Positions 25,301-37,686 of a DNA stretch of 64,000 bases are shown one piece after another (positions within the stretch are counted from its first letter, which is position 1; every line of letters begins with the position of its first letter). Origin of the DNA: Corella eumyota. Its lineage: Eukaryota > Chordata > Ascidiacea > Phlebobranchia > Corellidae. Position numbers and translations under genes: made by a program. The DNA is taken from the NCBI GenBank assembly GCA_963082875.1, contig OY720098.1, forward strand, positions 9,982,001 through 10,046,000, given 5' to 3'. Under the pieces are notes generated by a model. The model was not told where the DNA came from and did no database searches. It saw only the letters and a list, made by a program, of their open reading frames with translations.

Positions 25301-28300
25301 TTTCATTTTGTTATAGTGGCAAGCAGCTTGTACCGAAGGTATTCGAGTTATTTCATTTACGCTTTCTATCAACGATGTGAACGAACCTTTTTTTGCTGTT
25401 AAAACACTATTGGAGTTGTTATTAGATATTGATAGCTCCCAAGTATGTCTCTTAAATACATTAATTTTTATTATATTTTTTAGAATCTGTTAAGGTATAC
25501 ACTGGATTTTTTTAGCGGATAAGTTAGTTTGACATGGTCAATATATTACTTGTAAAGTCTGTTTTTTTAGAAGTAAAAACTAAACCTGTCATTTTAATTT
25601 ATTTTAGAGTAGGGTATTGTAATTAATATGAACCGTCTTTTTAAACACATATTTTAAGTTGCTAATTCTTTAAATACCCATTTAATTGTTTAAAATTAAG
25701 TTTGTTTAAGAACAATGTTGATGTCTTGTTTTAGTTAAATATTTTTACATTATTTCAGGATGTTGCTGTTAAAGAGAAAGCTTTAAAGGCAGCAGTTAAT
25801 CAGGAAGATTCAGAATATTTGTGTTTATTTAACGATCTAATAACATGGTTTAACTTTCCTAAATCTAAAAAGGTAAGTTTTCAACATTTTTCCCCTAATG
25901 TAAAAGGTTAGTTTTCAACATTTTTCCCCTAATGTAAAAGGTTAGTTTTCAACATTTTTCCCCTAATGTAAAAGGTTAGTTTTCAACATTTTTCCCCTAA
26001 TGTAAAAGGTTAGTTTTCAACATTTTTCTCCTAATGTAAAAGGTTAGTTTTCAACATTTTTCCCCTAATGTAAAAGGTTAGTTTTCAACATTTTTCCCCT
26101 AATGTAAAAGGTTAGTTTTCAACATTTTTCCCCTAATGTAAAAGGTTAGTTTTCAACATTTTTTCCCTAATGTAAAAGGTTAGTTTTCAACATTTTTCCC
26201 CTAATGTAAAAGGTTAGTTTTCAACATTTTTCCCCTAATGTAAAAGGTTAGTATTCAACATTTTTCCCCTAATGTAAAAGGTTAGTTTTCAACATTTTTC
26301 CCCTAATGTAAAAGGTTAGTTTTCAACATTTTTCCCCTAATGTAAAAGGTTAGTTTTCAACATTTTTCCCCTAATGTAAAAGGTTAGTTTTCAACATTTT
26401 TCCCCTAATGTAAAAGGTTAGTTTTCAACATTTTTCCCCTAATGTAAAAGGTTAGTTTTCAACATTTTTCCCCTAATGTAAAAGGTTAGTTTTCAACATT
26501 TTTCCCCTAATGTAAAAGGTTAGTTTTCAACATTTTTCCCCTAATGTAAAAGGTTAGTTTTCAACATTTTTCCCCTAATGTAAAAGGTTAGTTTTCAACA
26601 TTTTTCCCCTAATGTAAAAGGTTAGTTTTCAACATTTTTCCCCTAATGTAAAAGGTTAGTTTTCAACATTTTTCCCCTAATGTAAAAGGTTAGTTTTCAA
26701 CATTTTTCCCCTAATGTAAAAGGTTAGTTTTCAACATTTTTCCTCTAATGTAAAAGGTTAGTTTTCAACATTTTTCCCCTAATGTAAAAGGTTAGTTTTC
26801 AACATTTTTCCCCTAATGTAAAAGGTTAGTTTTCAACATTTTTCCCCTAATGTAAAAGGTTAGTTTTCAACATTTTTCCCCTAATGTAAAAGGTTAGTTT
26901 TCAACATTTTTCCCCTAATGTAAAAGGTTAGTTTTCAACATTTTTCCCCTAATGTAAAAGGTTAGTTTTCAACATTTTTCCCCTAATGTAAAAGGTTAGT
27001 TTTCAACATTTTTCCCCTAATGTAAAAGGTTAGTTTTCAACATTTTTCCCCTAATGTAAAAGGTTAGTTTTCAACATTTTTCCCCTAATGTAAAAGGTTA
27101 GTTTTCAACATTTTTCCCCTAATGTAAAAGGTTAGTTTTCAACATTTTTCCCCTAATGTAAAAGGTTAGTTTTCAACATTTTTTCCCTAATGTAAAAGGT
27201 TAGTTTTCAACATTTTTTTTAACAGTCAGGTTTTAACATAAATTAAAATTAGTTGAAAAAACTATGTCCCAGGTTGAAAACATGCACCCAGAGGAAAGAA
27301 CAAATGTGCTTCATAACTTGATGGTAAAACTTGTTAAGAAAACAACAGCATATCAGTTTGTGTTGTTTGCATTGGACGATGCACAAAATGTGGATTCAGA
27401 ATCGTGGGAGTTTATAACTACTCTAAGCAAGGATGCAAAAGCATTATGCGTTGTTGCTATGAGACCTTTTAGTCCAGATAAGCCACCTTGTGAACCAGCA
27501 AAACAAGTTTGTTTTAAAATTTTTATTTTTAATATTTAAAGACATAATTTTTAAAGCTGTTTATTCAACTTTATATTGTTTTAACAGTTAAATGTCTACT
27601 TTTTCAATGGGTAAATGCTTACATATTTTGCATCTTTATTTTAACTAACATAAGGTGCTGTAAACAGTATGACTCTTGCCATTTTAAAAACCAACTAGTA
27701 AATTGATTGTTAAGCAATTATAGAAGTATCCCAAACTGCCAAATTTAACCTAAAACTGGATTAGGGTAATGTTACTCTATGTCAGTGAAAAAAAATAGAA
27801 AAAAATTACTCTGTGTGACTAAAATAAAAACAAGATTTTATTCTATTTTTTTACGTTTAATTTTGTCTTTCTTAGGTACTTTTCCACCCCAAAACTGTCT
27901 ATTTTAAACTTCATGGTTTAAACAATGATCAGTTAACACCACTGGCTTGCCAGCTGTTGCAAGTTGAAAGAATTCCAAGTGAACTTGAATCTTTTCTAAT
28001 ACAACGATGCCACAATGTTCCCTGTAGGTTATTTTTTTAATTTTATTTGTATAAGATCTTATCACATATAATACAACACTTTTATTTTTTCTATTTACTT
28101 TTTCTTGATGTTGGAAGGTCGAGTTTATAGCTTAAACATGGATTAAAATTTGTTCCTCTAACCCAGTTTAAAATAAAAGTTGACAGTTTGGGATATTATA
28201 TAATTGCAATTGCATTATAATTAACTTGTTAATTGCTTTTTGGCTTAGCAAGAGTTTGTATCGTTTACAATACCAAAGTCAAGGGTTCTATAACCACAAC

Positions 28301-31300
28301 AGTGCATTGCCAGTTAAAAATACATTGAGCAGTACAAAAAGCTTACTTTGAAAAGTTTCTAAGTTTTTGCACCAAAATTTTGTCAATTTTTTTATACTAA
28401 TCAGCATTAAGCAAATACCAACCAAATATTTAAATTAATTTTTTAGTGTGGTGTGAACAGTTGTTGGTTGAGATGTTAAACGCTGGAGTTTTGTTAATTG
28501 TTCCGCTTTCATCAAACAAACGTGTTCAGCCTGGAGGTAATGCATAAAACAATATTTAAACAAAAATATATAAAGTAACAATATAAGAGCTGGTTTTTTG
28601 TACAAATGGTTCTTAAAAAAATAAACTTTGTAAAAAAATCTATATATAATGGAGCTTGGTGGACAATATACATAATGTGTATGTTTAATTTTCAGACCAA
28701 CAAAATAAATAAAATAGCCATTTGTAATGCACAATTAAATAATTGTAAGCAAATATTAGTTTAAGAGCTGCAACCATGTTATGGTAGTTATAATGCAACT
28801 ATTGACTAGTTATTATTAGACATACTTATATGATTTTCTTTAGTAATGTTTGTAAATTTTAATCCTAATATTTTTCTTAAAGGCAATTCGAATAAAGGTG
28901 AATTTCATGAGCAAACACATTTTAAACCAAGCGTCGGAGTAGCTGATAAAACTTTAATAATAAAAAGAAAAAACACAATAATACCTGGAAAAAATAATTT
29001 AATTGAAGGTAACTTAAAATCCATTTACTAAATATTTTTGGTTGACATTAAGATTAGGCTAAATTTTTAGCTTATGCATAGAGTAAAATACCTTACCCTG
29101 ACCTATTTCTGATTTGCCTTTTCCAGTTTTAAATAAAATTAAGTGACCTGCAAAATTAAAGTAAATAGTTTTTGGCTGTGCTGAAGTTTTTATTGAAAAT
29201 TGGCCTTTGTTTTTATTGAAAATTGGACTTTGGCATGTGAGCAATAAGGATTAAACCTAAAAGCAAGTTTTTAATTACATAGGCTATTTAATAGGCAATC
29301 TAAAAAAATATAAAATGGACTACTTTACCTAATTTTTTGTTATTATTAACAAAATGTTTTTGTTGTGAAAGTTCGCCTAATAAATATTTTTATATTTAAC
29401 TTTTCTTAGAAAAACAACCAATTGAAATAGTTCTTGAAGAAATAAAAAATCAAAATGAAGAAGACAAAGTAAGTAATTAGTTAACTCATAATTTTATTAC
29501 CATCAATTCGGTTCCATTTTAATGTATATATTTTTTTTAAGAAACTTGTTACACTGTTTTTAGTTATTTAACTACATTTTAATGTGTTGCTTTTATTTTT
29601 TTATAAGCACAAAAAAATAACTCAAAACAAAATAACTCAAATAAAATAACTAAATATGTGAAACCTAACTATTACCCCTACAATCCTTTTTAGGCACCAA
29701 AAAGAAGTTCATTAGCTTCGTGGTCAAATAAGGTTCGATATATTGAAAACACATCACCAGGTAAAGTCTATATTTGTTTTATATTTACTATTAGTCCACA
29801 ATTTATTTAACCTTAAAATTGATTTATACTACAAAATTGATTTAAACTTTGGCTATGACAATAATTTAATATTGAAAAATTTATGTAAAAATTGTACTTT
29901 CAACTTCATCAAAAGTTTGTAATAATTGTGTTGGTTATTTATTTTTTTTTTAGATATGAATGAATTTTTGAAACATGGTCCAGAAACTCGCCATCAAACG
30001 TCAATAACTGATTTGGAGAAGGATGAAAGTTATAAACCAATGAGATGCGTTATTAAACCTGGGTTTATTTTATCAAAATTTCCAATGCCAGCTTCAATCA
30101 GAGGCATGGCTCTAACAAGGTAATATTTAATTTTAATTTAAAACTGTCAAAAAAAATTACCGATTGCATTTATGTTAAACCATGTTTATCCCAAGTTAAA
30201 TATTTTAATCAACATAAGCAAGTAATATTGAAACTTTAGTACCAGTTTTATCTGTTTAATAATAATCTACTTGTTTTTGGCGAATAACTAGTAATAAGAA
30301 ACAAATAATAAATATTTAAAAATAAATATATATAATTTTTTTCCTTGGAAAATGACCAAACAATTTTATTTTAATGCCAAAAAAAAAGAATTTGTAATTT
30401 TTTAAAACTAATTTATGATACTAACTGTTGATATTTATTTAGACTGGACCGAATGATGCCTTTTGAACAACTGGTGGTAAAATGTGCTGCTGTAATTGGT
30501 GAAAATGTCTCAAGAAAAATGTTGAAAGCGGTTATACCTGGTTGTAATGAAGAAAAGTTTCGTCGAGCTATCTTTGAACTTATGAAAACTCGAGTGTTCG
30601 AATGTGCTTCAGAAATATTGGTGGCCGAAAAACCTGTTGTCAAGGAAAAACAAAGCGTGAGTAATTATTTTTTTTAAATTGTTAATGAATATTAATTTCA
30701 TGAGACGTTATTTAGGGTGCTAAAAATTTGTTTTTGGTATATTTCATGTACTATAGGTAATATTGCAAGCCTGTTTTAACTTCTATTTTGTTGATATTAC
30801 AATAAAAAAGGCTTAAATTAAACTAGTATTTTTTGTCTTGACAAGAATTTACTTTATTTAAGATAAAGATATTACTAAAATTGGACATGTGTTCATATTA
30901 TTTGTGTTAATGTTTAGGTTCAGTTGGATAGAATGTCACATTGTATAACATGTGCTTGTCATCGTGGCTCTACAGAAGTTTTGGATGACAAGACAATCAC
31001 AGAACGGTAGAATATTAATAAACATATATTTTCTTTTTCTTAGGCCAATTTGTTTTGTAATATCAGTATTTATGGTTTACTTTTTTTAAAAGCTGTACAG
31101 CTTACTTTTTGTTGTGAAGTAGTGTTAATTACCTTAACCCAGTTTTAGGTTGATCATGGCGGTTAGGGTATAATTCTCCAATAATAATTTGCTATTTAGG
31201 ATTGCCTTAGCAGAATAGCAAATTGTTTATAGAGTTACTTAAGGAAGTAAGCTGCAGCAAAAAAACAGTGGGGATCAAACCAAACAACTTTTCAGATAAA

Positions 31301-34300
31301 AGCTTTGTGTTTCAACTACCACACTATGCCTCTGGTTAATCTTTTCAACTTTAAATGCAGGTGTGAGCAGTTAAAGTTTCAAAAAACTTTAGTGCAAGAG
31401 ACAGCTTATAATTTATGGTTAGCTGACCAACGTAGAAGTTTACATGAGGAATGTGCCAACTTTCTGGAGACTAAGATTGACCAGGTTTTCTTTTCTTTTT
31501 TAAGTTAATCAGCTTCTATTTACAAAAAAAATGTTTTATGTCTATTACGTAAAGATTTTTAAAGTTGATTTCACAAGTAAATACGTATATTTATTGACTA
31601 TTTTTAGTTTTTTTCAGGGCTGTTTTTATTAAATAGCATACATAATAACCAAATTTTAATTTTCAAGTTTAATTTTTGTAAAGATTTTAATAACTGGTGC
31701 AACTGATGAAGAAATAAGAATGCAGTTTCATCTTGCTCGTATTTTCAACAAAATTACTGAAACCAACTCAAAACGTGCAGTAGTAAGTATTACCAACAAT
31801 CTATTCCTGTCAAATATTAAGCTTTAAAGTTTAAAACTAAACAGTTTGATTCATAATTTATTTTAATATTTTTAAGATTGGTTTAAGTAATTTGTATAAC
31901 TGTATAGGTGATACAAAGTACTGTAAGTATGAGGGACTCAGTTGCAAGTAATAGAGATATTGGTATAATGACTTCAGCACCCAACATTGCAGTGCAGACC
32001 TCAATTGAAACTCTAAAGTCAAATGCTACAGCTTCATCCAAAGTGGTAAGCCCTTATGTTGGTAAAATAACCGGCAGTGTGGTGTAGTGGTAAGAACACT
32101 TGCTACACAACATGAGGTTGTGGGTTCAATTTCCTATAATCTCTCCTGCTGAGCCAACACTTAATCAGCGGCATAATAATCGGGCAATTATATTTAATAA
32201 TATTGCAAACTGCCACAGGCAACTCATGACTGGGTCGGAGTAACAGTTGTTACTCTATATTTAGGTTGTGCATTTGATCTTCACACATTGAGGATAAAAA
32301 TGTATAAAAAAAAACTGTTTGTAAAAGTAAGCTTTTGTCTTATTTAATGAACTGGGCTAGAATGGAGAAAATAACACTAAACTAGTATCCTAATGAATTT
32401 GACAATAATTATAAAGTTATGGCATTTGGTATTGCCAACTAAATTGAACTGTAAAGCAAGGCTTATGACACTAACTATAAATATTCAAAAAAATTTGTTT
32501 CACAGAACTTGTTAGAACCTAGTAATCTTGGTACTCCTGATTTTAACCAGAGAAGGATTTCTCATGGAAGTGTGATTGGAAGGATGACATCATCGGGAGT
32601 TGGAGCTAGAAAATCTGTGTGCATGCCACTTATAATAGAGGTCACTTTCTTTATTTTATGGTTTAGTTTTTTATATTAATTTATCCCTGATGAGAAAAGG
32701 TTATTGTCACGATCTAAACATAGGGAATATAAGTTACCCTGACACAGATCCAAGTTGCCTTTGGCAGTTTGGGATATTATAGATTTTATTTGATCGATAA
32801 TTAATCTGTTAACTGATTATTGCTTCAGCATAAGTTTATGCAATGTATAGCTCCTAACTTATGGGTAGTAGCATGAGAGCAGTGGAGATGAAACAAAAAT
32901 AATCTATATTTAATTTCAGTAAGTATTGTGTTGAAGTTAGTAATGTTTGTAGACATTTTTTTATCATTTTTTGTAAACCAAATTTTGCTTTAAAGGAGCA
33001 TAATTTAGCTGATGATTATATGGAATGTAATCATTCAACTGATATTGCTGATACTGGTTCAAGCAATAATTCGGAAACCAATAGAAAACCCTCAGTGTCA
33101 CCAGGTTTGCTGTTTGCAATTTTATAGTTTATGCTTAAGTCAGAAATAATTTTTTATTATTACTCGAAAATGTATATTTTAGTAATGCTCCGCCAAAAAC
33201 ATTGACAAACAAACAATGATAACTTAACTTAGTCATAGAAACAATCTGAATTCCTAAAGTAATAATAATAATAAATTTGTTGTTTTTAGAAAGTAAAGAA
33301 GATTATTTAAAAGCAATTATGGAAAAAGTTGATAAACGAAAACTATCTGGGTAAATGGGAATATGAAATAAACTAACATAAATTAAAGCGCCTGGGACAT
33401 TGAAAATATTTTTCAATTCTAGGTTTAAAATACACAACCAATCTTTACCCCTGTTTTAAATTACTGCTTGTAGTTTAAAAGAGTTTATTTTTATAATCAT
33501 TATTAACTGATAAATTTATATTTTTAAATAATACCTTTAGTTTTTTAGCTAATAATACAACATTGACCTAAACCACAAGGCTCTATGTTTAATTTCCATA
33601 GCTGTCATAATGTCCATTAAATTTTTTTGCAAAAATATGTATTTTTATTATATCAGTTTTTTCAAAATAAATTAACATTTAAGTGTCAAAGCCATACCAG
33701 AAAGCGAGTACAGAAAACTAAGTTTTGCACCCCTTTGGGCTCAATCCATTGGAATAACTTCATCTTTTGATCGAATACTTAACAACACTGAAGAACAAGC
33801 TAAACAACTTGCTCGTATGTTGATCTGATTATAGAACTTAACTTTTGCGTTTCTTATTACATTCAATTATCAGCCTTTTTTTAATAACTTGTTGAATAAA
33901 TGTTTTTAAATTTTTTTTAAGTATTGTAATATGGTTGTTTTATAGATTTAAAGTTAAACTCAATATTGCGAACTCCATTTGAAATTCATGAGACTTGTGC
34001 TTTGTTGTATAATCAACTTGTATGGCACTGGAGAAGATCTTTAAACACTGAAAAAACTATAACTTTTCTGTTAAAAGGTATAATTATATTTTATTAAAAC
34101 AAACCAAGATAAAATTAGAGATTGTACAGAATATTAGTTTTAAATTAATTGTCCCTTTTTGTAGCTGCTGAATCATCAATAGCAATAAATGGATATGGTC
34201 CAGCTTTATCCTTTTTACAAGAAGCATTTAAGATAGTAAGTAATCTTGGTAAAGGATTGGATATTGTTTCCAATTTTACTGAAGATGATGATCTAAATTT

Positions 34301-37300
34301 AGATGATATCAAGGTATATTAATATATTTAAACTGTATAAAAAATTGGTTAAAACAGTTTGTTTTTTGCTGTATATTTGCTGCCAAAGCCAAAATTTTAA
34401 GTAATTTATTATATTAACGTTTTATTAACATTATTCAAATTTTTTACATGTTTTATGTATGTAAATGTGAATTGTATCAATCTGTTTAATTCCTTGTTTA
34501 AAAATTTTATTACACAAGATTTTTTATCCAAATCAAAAAGTTACCTTTTTTTAGGTGTTGTCAGTGAGTAAACAAACTAAAGCAAAGATCCAAAGTCTTT
34601 TAGGTGAAGTTTTATTTAAACAAGGAGAACTAGAGGAATCCCTTCAACATTTTTATAAGGTATTTGTACAACATATTCACTATAGATCTAAAATTTACTT
34701 AAGTTTACAGTGAAAGTGTAACTGAATTTACCAGTTAAAACCTAGGAATTTTTAAACTACTTTATTTATATCATTCGTTTAAACTACTTTATTTATATCA
34801 TTTGTGACAATATTTTTAAGAAATAAAACATATTTTGTGTTTTAAGCTTTATTCTCTATATACGTATATTGCTCTGTTACATTTAAAACAGGCGTTTATA
34901 GCATTATGAAAATATTTTTTTGTTGCAGGCTTTAAATATCTTGGGAAGTAATGTTCCTACTAATTTATTATGCATTTCTCTTCGATCTTGGTATGAATCG
35001 AAAGTACAAGCTTCTCATGTTAACAACCCTTCCAAGTAAGAACAATAACTGTATTTTTATAAAAATATGAATCAATTTAAAATAAATTGATCTAATAAAA
35101 TTTATTTAACAGATTTTTAAGTAAGACAAAAATATTTTAATATTAACAACTAGTTAAAGGATTTTTTTTACAAATTTCTACATCTTTGCATTTTTTTTAA
35201 TTAAAAAAAGTTATTGTGGTTTATTATATTAAGGTATATTGGCAAAGCATCAAGCAAAGTAGCAAACAAATATGTTGAACAAGTCAGATGTTTATCATAT
35301 GTTTGGCAGATTTTGCTCAATGTCAAAAATATTCCAAATCGAATGAAAATGTCCAAAATGGTTGCTAATATGCAGGTAAAGTAATTTGTTGTTTAATATT
35401 TTTTTTGTGTAAAAATACTTTATTAAAGAATGCTATTTTTTGTTAAATTATTGTGTTCTAAAAAAAAGGGTAACAAAATTTAAATGTTCAAAGTTAAATA
35501 AACAAAGAAAATGTAATATTTTTGGGAATATTTAAATATTAACATTTTATGATATTACGTAGGCTATAATTTTTTTTCACTTTTTTTAATATTTTTAAGG
35601 TTAATCGAGCTGAGTCAGCGGATGATGACTTGAAGGAACTGATCACATCATACACTTACATGATGCAAATGCATCAGCTATCAGGTCAGGTTGGACAAAG
35701 TACTTATTATGAGAGCAGGGCAACAGCAAGGTGTTTGGAATTGCCAGCAAAACTGACTGTTCCTGATCTTTTTATTACTGGGCATCTACATTTGGTGAGT
35801 AAATAAAATAAAAACAATTTTGATTTATATAAGCTGCAATATAGGATGAACTATGGTTGGTTTTTTAGCGACATTGAATTTTAAATAAATAAACACCACA
35901 ATATACGAATTGAAACTTTTGTTTATAAGCCAATGCATTTCATAGAGTTAAGTACTTGATAACATTATCTCAAGTATGCTATCACATAGAAACAATGGTA
36001 ATTAGACCCAGAACCCAGTGCCCTATTTATGATGCTTATAATATTACATTTAACTTTTAAGTTATTTTTTAAAGTTGAAGGATCATGGTAAATATAATTT
36101 TTGTGGCTTTCTTATTAGGTTAGTTGTTCAGTTCGTTTATGTCAGGGTAAATTAGCATATGCAATGACAGCGGGGTACAGAGCTTATAATGTTGCTGATG
36201 AGCTTGGTGATGTGGACATCAAATTACTGGGTTTGTTTAAAATATAATTTATACAAATTAGATTATTGTATCAGGATTGCAGCAATTCTACCCTTTTTTA
36301 ACATATTGAATTGATTTTTAGTGTTGCCTATTATTTTCCAAATCCACCTGCTAACTGAAAAAGGGCAAGCCTGTGTAAAAGTTTTACAACTTTTGCTTGA
36401 TGTGGCTAAAGAGAATACGGATGAAATGGGGAAATCGTCTTACTATACGTCATGTTTTGACCTTATATTAGATGCTAATTATTCACTAGAGTCAGCGGAA
36501 ACATGTGTTAATCATATTCAATCCATGGAATCGATGCTTGACATAGGTTTAACAAATTCACATTTAATTTTTACTAAGCAAAGCAATGTAGAGAGTTGTT
36601 TAACACTGGAAATTTGTTAAAGTTTAGTTTAGACATAGGATTTAATTTAGTTAGTATGTTTTCATACAGTACAGATAAGGTCATTTTTTAAAAGACTAGC
36701 CCTAGTATATTATTTATATAAAACAAATGCAGAACTGTAAGTACAGTAAGTAAGGAAAGATTCAATTGTGTTTAGGTGATGTGTTAAGATTTTACTTTCG
36801 AACTAGTATGGCAGTTTGGTGTTACAGAAGAAATATGATAAATGAAGGAAAGGCTTGGCTTAAGGTAATACTTTCATCTTAACCCTGTTAAAGGTAAAGG
36901 TTTTGTGAATATAGGAACAACGATCGAGAAAGGAAGCTATTTGGAAAAGTTTTTGTTAGAAAAAAATATTTGCTTTTGTAAAAGCAAGGAGAAAATAGTC
37001 CTAAAAAATAGCAAATTTGGTTAGCATATACCCTATTTTGTAAAAAATAGAGATTGGAAAATGCATATTGCAAAATAGTTTTATGATTTGTAGTTGTCCA
37101 CACAAATTAAACCAGAGTGTTTGGATGGATTTTTGTTAGTCAGAGCTTTTGCAAGATTGGTTGAAGCTTATTTACTTAAATTTAGAAGCCTACTGGTTCA
37201 AAATGGTTCAAAGGATAAAGAAACCAAAAAGGTAAATAACAAGTTAATAATGAACTTACTATATGCAAAATACATCAAATATATTTGGTTAAATATAATT

Positions 37301-37686
37301 TTTAAATAATCACACATATTTTAATACAGGAAGAGGATTTTTGCAGAGGCATGTTTAACAAATTTCTTTTTCTCTGCAAAAGTTTTCCGGTATTTACCCC
37401 AAGACTTAATCATCTTAATGCCTTTTTTCACCTATTAACTGGGTACAAATCAAAGGCAAAAGACCTTATTTTAAAAGCGGTAAATGGTGCTCGCTTTTGT
37501 GGAAACAAAATTGATAATGTCTGGGCATTGCACAGTCAGAATGTTTGGTTTTCGGGTCAGAATTTTTCACCCAAACAGCTAAACAAATGGGTTGACAATT
37601 GTCAAACATCTGTTACTTGGCAAACTGCAAATGAAAAGGAGGAAAACGACTGGTGTTTTAGTTTTTTGCCTATCAGTAATTTTTAA
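22327..37686 (+). CDS. ADCY10: Soluble (bicarbonate-responsive type) adenylyl cyclase, 34 exons, 1,879 aa
   Basis: It makes cAMP from ATP and is a cytosolic/flagellar cyclase. Exons: 22327-23469, 23944-24063, 24315-24438, 24833-24984, 25052-25132, 25317-25442, 25759-25872, 27273-27506, 27876-28023, 28447-28536, 28844-29008, 29410-29468, 29694-29760, 29954-30119, 30443-30656, 30918-31006, 31361-31484, 31684-31782, 31908-32045, 32506-32640, 32996-33104, 33290-33350, 33684-33814, 33946-34077, 34165-34313, 34555-34659, 34929-35035, 35234-35375, 35600-35794, 36119-36230, 36322-36546, 36776-36864, 37094-37231, 37330-37686. All phases agree. C1: DVSGFTALTE with metal Asp58, GGDILKFAGDA with Lys104/Asp108. 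C2: MFDKGC, HEYTVIGQKVNLAARLMM with Asn423/Arg427. Then Walker A GEAGYGKT (526-533), Walker B FALDDAQ (Asp655-656), and a long helical-repeat-like C-terminus ending in a PRLNHL...W region shared with the mammalian enzyme. Vertebrate ADCY10 is about 1,610 aa; the excess lies mainly in low-conservation exons 11-14 and 19-22. AATAAA is at 37730. Confidence 0.95.
23500..23765 (-). mobile_element. tRNA-derived SINE (antisense) in ADCY10 intron 1
   Basis: The reverse complement carries the tRNA-like head (gene-proximal A box near 23764, B box in GATTCGATCCCC near 23705) and a body ending ...GAGTTGC...GGTCGACTTC...GATC. It is the same family as the full-length sense copy at 32071-32312. Confidence 0.75.
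24468..24742 (-). mobile_element. tRNA-derived SINE (antisense) in ADCY10 intron 3
   Basis: Same family, well preserved. The B box reads GGGTTCAACCCCC on the minus strand; the body contains GGCAACTC, GACTGAGTCGGGGC and GTTACTCTATGTAGGTCGTG; the 3' end is a TA-rich tail (24468-24480). Confidence 0.8.
25873..27218 (+). repeat. 34-bp minisatellite, 39 full units plus a partial, starting at the exon 7 splice donor
   Basis: The array occupies nearly all of ADCY10 intron 7. The unit is 34 bp: GTTAGTTTTCAACATTTTT followed by CCCCTAATGTAAAAG. Unit 1 begins at the real donor (AAAAAG then GTAAGT at 25873). From 25873 to 27199 is exactly 39 x 34 bp, then a 20-bp partial. Units are almost identical; only a few single substitutions are visible (near 26022, 26161, 26252, 26743 and 27181). 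Each later unit carries AAAAG/GTTAGT, a near-copy of the exon end and 5' splice site with T instead of A at +3. The uniform register implies recent amplification by slippage or unequal exchange. It is not a CRISPR array because there are no spacers. Confidence 0.98.
28096..28316 (-). mobile_element. Degenerate SINE (antisense) in ADCY10 intron 9
   Basis: Recognisable remnants of the family are the GGAAGGTCGAGTT tail motif, the GACAGTTTGGGATATTATA body motif and GGCTTAGCAAGAGTTTGTAT. The tRNA head is badly eroded near 28290-28316. It is an old copy. Confidence 0.6.
29040..29275 (-). mobile_element. Very degenerate SINE (antisense) in ADCY10 intron 11
   Basis: The order of short motifs (CATAGAGTAAAATACC, TTACCCTGACC, TTGCCTTTTCCAG, GTGACCTGC, GAGCAATAAGGATTAAACC) follows the family body and B box in antisense. 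It also contains a short internal tandem duplication around TTTTATTGAAAATTGG (29189-29226). Confidence 0.45.
31120..31330 (-). mobile_element. SINE (antisense) in ADCY10 intron 16
   Basis: The tRNA-like head lies at 31265-31330 on the minus strand (TAGTGTGGTAGTTGAAACAC-type A-box region, B box GTTTGATCCCC), with an eroded body to the left including CCTTAACCCAGTTTTAGG. Its head ends about 30 bp before exon 17. Confidence 0.65.
32071..32312 (+). mobile_element. Full-length tRNA-derived SINE (sense) in ADCY10 intron 19
   Basis: This is the reference copy. The head has an A box TGGTGTAGTGG and a B-box region TGTGGGTTCAATTTC at tRNA spacing. The body then has CTGCTGAGCCAACACTTAAT, GGGCAATTATATT, CTGCCACAGGCAACTCATGA, CTGGGTCGGAGTAACA and TTGAGGATAAAAATG, ending in an A-run at about 32312. 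It is the only sense-orientation copy seen in this gene. No convincing target-site duplication was found by eye. Confidence 0.85.
32683..32900 (-). mobile_element. SINE (antisense, head-truncated) in ADCY10 intron 20
   Basis: The family body is clear in antisense (TTACCCTGACACAGATCC, AGTTGCCTTTGGCAG, TTTGGGATATTATAGA, AGCATGAGAGCAGTGGAG). The tRNA head is cut off just after the B box, near 32895. Confidence 0.7.

Noticed and set aside
25873-27218. CRISPR-like array
   Set aside because: Units are contiguous 34-bp tandem repeats with no unique spacers, inside a eukaryotic intron.
32074-32145. Functional tRNA gene
   Set aside because: A and B boxes are present, but the cloverleaf does not fold to a plausible acceptor stem and the sequence continues into a SINE body with A-rich tail.
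33541-33610. Further SINE head fragment in ADCY10 intron 22
   Set aside because: Only a short B-box-like stretch (CTATGTTTAATTTCC) matches; too little to separate from chance.
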